Shown: piece after piece, positions 7,863 through 11,404 of the stretch
How the letters are laid out: every line of letters starts with the position of its first letter
Numbering within the stretch: position 1 is the first letter of the stretch
Assembly: GCF_000003605.2 (NCBI RefSeq)
Contig: NW_003139317.1
Coordinates: forward strand, 580,227-591,630
Direction of reading: 5' to 3'
Source: Saccoglossus kowalevskii
Lineage: Eukaryota; Hemichordata; Enteropneusta; Harrimaniidae
Length of the DNA stretch: 11,404 nt
The notes under the pieces: generated by a model
Database searches by the model: none
Told to the model about the DNA's origin: nothing
The model's input: only the letters and a program-made list of their open reading frames with translations
Made by a program: the position numbers and the translations under genes

Positions 7863-8536
7863 CCATTACATGGAGACGCATTATCTAATTAAAGACGTGC
7901 ATTCATGTATTAGATTGGCATACATGGCAAATATCGTGCTGATGAACTCAATGCTACATTTAACGAACAGCGCGTTGTGATTTCTCGAGTTCCTAGAGAA
8001 TTTCCATAAGCGTTTACCATGATAATCATTCCGGTCTTTGTCTCAAATGCATTATTGTTTGGCCATAATCATGCAGTTCACTTTTTTCATTGGTGTAACC
8101 TATGATTTTACTGCATAATACAATTAACATGAGAAGGTGAATTGTTGTAAACGTTATTACGTATCTCAGAACGCGTTACAAAGAGCAACGACAACGTTAC
8201 AGTCAAATTAATGGCAAAGTACAATTTACATTTTGATCGGAAAACAACGTGTTCGCCAAGTCTAAAAAACACAAAAAAAACCGGGTTGTACAGTTGTAGT
8301 CTGATTGTTCACGTATTGTATGTATGTATTTCGTGTGCTTTGTAACCTAATTTATTGAAAAAAAACTTATAAAGCGATGCGATTAACGGGTGCTTATCTC
8401 CTTAAAATGTATGTGTCACAACAATATTGTAAACGCAATTGTTACTGCTTTGGCGAGCTGGATTAATTTTAGTTTGCCTCGACAAAAGTCACAAAATACT
8501 GATGTCTTTGCTTTACACAATTGTCTTTTATTTCAG
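7863..8536. other. Spacer and probable intron before the glycosyltransferase remnant
   Basis: The LINE signal fades above 7862. Further upstream reverse transcriptase blocks could not be read, so the element is truncated or too decayed. The last 150 bases end in the pyrimidine-rich acceptor at 8536. The segment 8408-8447 resembles 2935-2979. An ATG-less frame beginning at 8390 runs into the exon and is treated as intron read-through. Confidence 0.45.
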
Positions 8537-9435
8537 TTCCAATACTCTCAGCTTCGACAGAATAAGACCATTACTAAACATGACATGATTTTAAATGACA
8601 CCGTGTTCTTTATTGCCAATAACGTATCAATTGTACGGCACAATCTAACTGGCGACTCTTACAAACAAGGACCACTGAATGGCTTTTTAAAACCACATGA
8701 TGAAATAGTAGTTCTAAATATCGCGCATTTTATTTGGTTCTCCTGTCACCAGTTCCGCTTCGAGAATCTAAATCTGCTCACAGAATTATGCAAGCTGAAC
8801 GTATTCTCTTCCATACTGACTGTGAACCAGATAATGAATTATGGATTCAAGCTAAATTGCTGATACAAGTATTAGTAGTTGACAATCGAGTTGAACCGAC
8901 AGTTGTCATTAATCAAACACGTAACCCGACATGACATGACCACTCTGCTGATGTTGCCAGACTACAGATACTAAAGGGGATGGGTGGTGTCTATCTTGGT
9001 ACTGACGTAATCGTCTTGGCGACGTTAGAGCCACTTCGTTATTACGATTATGTAGTTGGACGAGCGGAACGAACTGTGTTGAGCAATAACATAATTTTTG
9101 CTGAAAAAACATTCCCAGTTTTTGAACTATTTTTACGAGTCATATAGAAAATGTAACAGTAAATGTTGGGGGTCTAGTTCTGTAGCGAAACACCACAAAT
9201 TAGCAAAGTCTTATGTGAATATGTTGAACCAAGTAGTCTGATTGGACCAAAAGATTGGCGGACAATATTATTCACTAATTACCACTGGGAAGAGGAACAC
9301 TTTACTATTCATGTTTACATGCGATTTTATCGGAAAAGAAAAGATTTCACGGCGAAGATCTTAAGATATTTGAACACTGCTTTTGGAGATGTTAGTCGAT
9401 ATATTTACTATGGATCACCTTCTATGTCAATGTGA
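8537..9435 (+). pseudogene. Decayed DXD-motif glycosyltransferase exon (Gly_transf_sug / GT32-like)
   Basis: A clear acceptor (TTGTCTTTTATTTCAG, ending at 8536) starts an exon whose reading frame jumps. Part 1 (8537-8770) ends AHFIWFSCHQFRFENL. Part 2 (from about 8773 to 9138, next frame) has SAHRIMQAERILFHTDCEP, HSADVARLQILKGMGG, VYLGTDVIVL and PLRYYDYVVGRAE. Part 3 (9137-9238, shifted again) has ESYRKCNSKCWGSSS and AKSYVNMLNQVV. Part 4 (9238-9435) has NYHWEEEHFTIHVYMRFY and NTAFGDVSRYIYYGSPS. The order matches Golgi sugar-transferring enzymes that use an Asp-x-Asp metal site. Damage: TGA at 8932-8934, where relatives usually have Trp; three frame changes near 8770, 9138 and 9238; and GTD in place of the expected DTD at 8998-9006. 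No matching N-terminal anchor exon was identified. Sequencing error could explain single frameshifts but hardly the whole set. Confidence 0.85.
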
Positions 9436-9969
9436 ACAACCACAATTATACATTCTAAAGTAGATATAAAGGACTCCTATATGACACACTGGTTGCAAGG
9501 GGCACTTCCAGTTAAGCCTAATATCGCAACAAATTTAATTTCTGGATTAAAATAACAATGGATAACAAAATATAGATTAACTGTGTAAACAACATAATCA
9601 ATAGTGTCCTATAATTCTTTGGTGCAATCCATGGGATTGAGCGGTTCCCCTTTAATTGGATGAACACAATTATATGGCCATTATAATCATATTGTTATCA
9701 TAATTATCAATATTCAAGCTGGGGTATCATATTACCATGCGTTTGTGTATTCACAAGTATGTAAGGAATCCATATTATAGAAATTATGGTAGTTACATTT
9801 CTGATATTTTACAAGTACATGTATTGCATGTTACGTGAAAGTTATATTAAAGGGTGGTGGTTGTCGCGCCACGCATGTGCGTAATATGGGTCTCATGTAT
9901 AGCTTTGTTTTTATTTCGCTGTTCATTGTTATGAATATGATCGAAGTAAGAAATACAGTCTACATTAAA
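9436..9969. other. Non-coding stretch after the glycosyltransferase remnant
   Basis: AT-rich, probably the former 3' UTR and spacer. A small inverted repeat CAATCC-ATG-GGATTG lies near 9626-9640. No gene seen. Confidence 0.5.
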
Positions 9970-10083
9970 ACGGGAGGGCCGTCACCTGCGCAAGCGCAAA
10001 GGCTCACGGGTAAATACTTGTTTGTAAACAATGACATGCTATGGCCATCTGACGCATGCGCAGATGATGACTCCCCCGCTTTA
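9970..10083. mobile_element. MITE-like element, copy 2
   Basis: Second copy of the element at 2602-2750, in the same orientation. The left arm GTCACCTGCGCAAGCG is an imperfect inverted match (13 of 16) to GCGCAGATGAT with its flanks on the right. The outer ends are ACGGGAGGG and CCCCCGCTTTA. The core from 9998 is about 90% identical to copy 1. It falls inside a 96-codon open frame (9835-10125), which is therefore best read as repeat-derived and not a gene. Confidence 0.65.
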
Positions 10084-10342
10084 AAGGTTGTTGACATAGA
10101 TTCTCGTATTTTATTAAATGTATAAATATCAGCCTCATCCTCAATACATGTGAACTCCTTGTGAGGTCTTTAATGATAATTGATACTCTGATAGAGGTCC
10201 GCCAAAGATACACATGTATAAAAATAACTCCAAGTTTTCATCACAAAATTCATGCGTCTGTGCTGGTTGCTGTATTGCTCTAACAAGCGACAGGACATGA
10301 CACTGATCAGGAAATTCAGCTAATTGTATACACTAAGGTGTT
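10084..10342. other. Non-coding spacer
   Basis: Between MITE copy 2 and the 84-bp tandem duplication. Nothing recognised on either strand. Confidence 0.5.
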
Positions 10343-10512
10343 GAATAAGATGATGTTAATATTCTATTCTATGTGTTGTCACATTTTCTGTTTCCAATGT
10401 CCTAAACGTGTTACTCCTGTGATGGAGAATAAAATGATGTTAATATTCTATTCTATGTGTTGTCACATTTTCTGTTTCCAATGTCCTAAACGTGTTACTC
10501 CTGTGATGGAGA
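10343..10512. repeat. 84-bp tandem duplication (two copies)
   Basis: Two adjacent 84-base units (10343-10426 and 10427-10510) plus two extra matching bases differ by one base (G10349 against A10433). The near identity shows a recent event, or an assembly artefact. Because 84 is a multiple of three, an open frame carries a 28-residue repeat (including MMLIFYSMCCHIFCFQCPK). That frame starts at GTG with no splice or family signal and is not called a gene. Confidence 0.95.
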
Positions 10513-11359
10513 GTTTGTTTTAATATATATTGTTGGTATTTTTTCTGCATCAATATGTCAATTATGTTTTAATTGTCTGTTCTCATATTGTGCATGTAAT
10601 AAAAGTAGTAAACTACATAGTAGTGATATAATACAGATATTAGCATGTTTGAAGAAAAATACGTTTCTGCAATTATTGCTGTGTTCATAAAAATAAATTT
10701 CAAAATTAGATCAATACAAGTTGACTGAAACATGTCGATGGAATGCCGCCCTATTTCTATAACAATAATGGTAATACAAATAAAATACAAATACAAATGC
10801 AAAACAATGTGATGTGCTTTAAATCACTGATTGGTATTTACGAAAGGTTTAACGCTGTCAAATTGTCAAATATGTCAAATAGAAATAAGTTTTTTGTTTT
10901 CCATTTATCTAAGTCATCATATATATCAATTTGAAAAATGTATAAATTAATCGCATGGTATAATTCTTAGAAATTATGTCTAAAAAGAGCGATTATTGTC
11001 TCAAGCTACATAATTCCACTAATTAGTGCATTTTTAAATATATCTATGCTATCCTTGTTTATTATATACATTTTCATGTACTTCAATTTCATTTATTACC
11101 AAACGCTTAAGCGTGGTATCAAGAGTTTGTTTTCAGGGGTGGGTGATATCAAGGTGGGAAATGAATGCACATATGGGGTTAATTCCTGGAATTGCAATAG
11201 AGAGGGTTCAGGCTGAAATACAATATATATATATTGTTTTCATGTTTCGTCTGATATTTCTGTGGTATACTGCTGCTGTAAATAATGCACGATTTGTTCG
11301 AAATTCAGTCTGTTATGTGCGGTGTATGTAGGGTTGGGTATTTTACACCCCTATTTTTT
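10513..11359. other. Non-coding AT-rich stretch
   Basis: No gene recognised. Open frames of 60-77 codons on both strands are rich in Ile, Tyr, Asn and Lys, as chance frames in AT-rich DNA are. A short TA run lies near 11224-11235. Confidence 0.55.
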
Positions 11360-11404
11360 AATGGCAGATTCGAACAGTTTCATTCCCACTGGGAAATCTG
11401 CATT
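11360..11404. repeat. Inverted repeat at the window end
   Basis: AATGGCAGATT (11360-11370) pairs with AATCTGCATT (11395-11404) with a single bulged base, enclosing about 24 bases. It may be a small hairpin or the start of a longer element cut by the window edge. Confidence 0.4.

Noticed and set aside
9835-10125. 96-codon plus-strand open frame
   Set aside because: Its second half is MITE copy 2, and the related copy at 2602-2750 does not keep this frame.
10338-10523. 61-codon open frame with a 28-residue repeat
   Set aside because: Starts at GTG, is explained by the 84-bp tandem duplication, and has no splice or Kozak support.

Overview
The window looks like AT-rich, intron-containing animal DNA, most likely from a mollusc and possibly a bivalve. 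Spliced exons are joined by GT-AG introns. There is a HNK-1/chondroitin-type sulfotransferase and a decayed DXD glycosyltransferase of a kind that is abundant in molluscan genomes. There is also a dead LINE and several small inverted-repeat elements. No operons, Shine-Dalgarno sites, tRNA, rRNA or CRISPR arrays were seen. The taxon is inferred from gene style; no search was run.

Layout. 1-620: degenerate repeats of a CAGCTTCCGC motif, then two hairpins and an AATAAA signal, which looks like the 3' end of a transcript or retroelement. 621-2029: non-coding, with a 139-bp palindromic MITE-like element at 1613-1751. 2030-2600: a block that has a diverged copy at about 5590-6070. 2602-2750: an inverted-repeat element with a second copy at 9970-10083. 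3017-5127: the one gene that appears intact, a Golgi carbohydrate sulfotransferase on the plus strand. It has a membrane-anchor exon, a short stem exon and a large catalytic exon. 5128-6630: 3' UTR and intergenic DNA, the second copy of the duplicated block, an exon-like piece at 6063-6151 and short repeats. 6631-7862: the C-terminal part of a LINE ORF2 on the minus strand, broken by frameshifts. 8537-9435: a glycosyltransferase exon with a nonsense codon, three frame changes and a damaged DXD motif, so a pseudogene (or a badly sequenced gene). 9436-11404: non-coding, with an 84-bp tandem duplication at 10343-10512 and an inverted repeat cut by the window end.

How the parts relate. The sulfotransferase and the glycosyltransferase would both act on glycans in the Golgi, but only the sulfotransferase reads as functional. 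The duplicated block upstream of the sulfotransferase recurs before the exon-like piece at 6063. A short intronic segment before sulfotransferase exon A also resembles one before the glycosyltransferase exon. This suggests local duplication with later transposon damage, not a new multi-gene system. I found no convincing previously undescribed system; the most notable signals are the duplication, the MITE family and the pseudogene.
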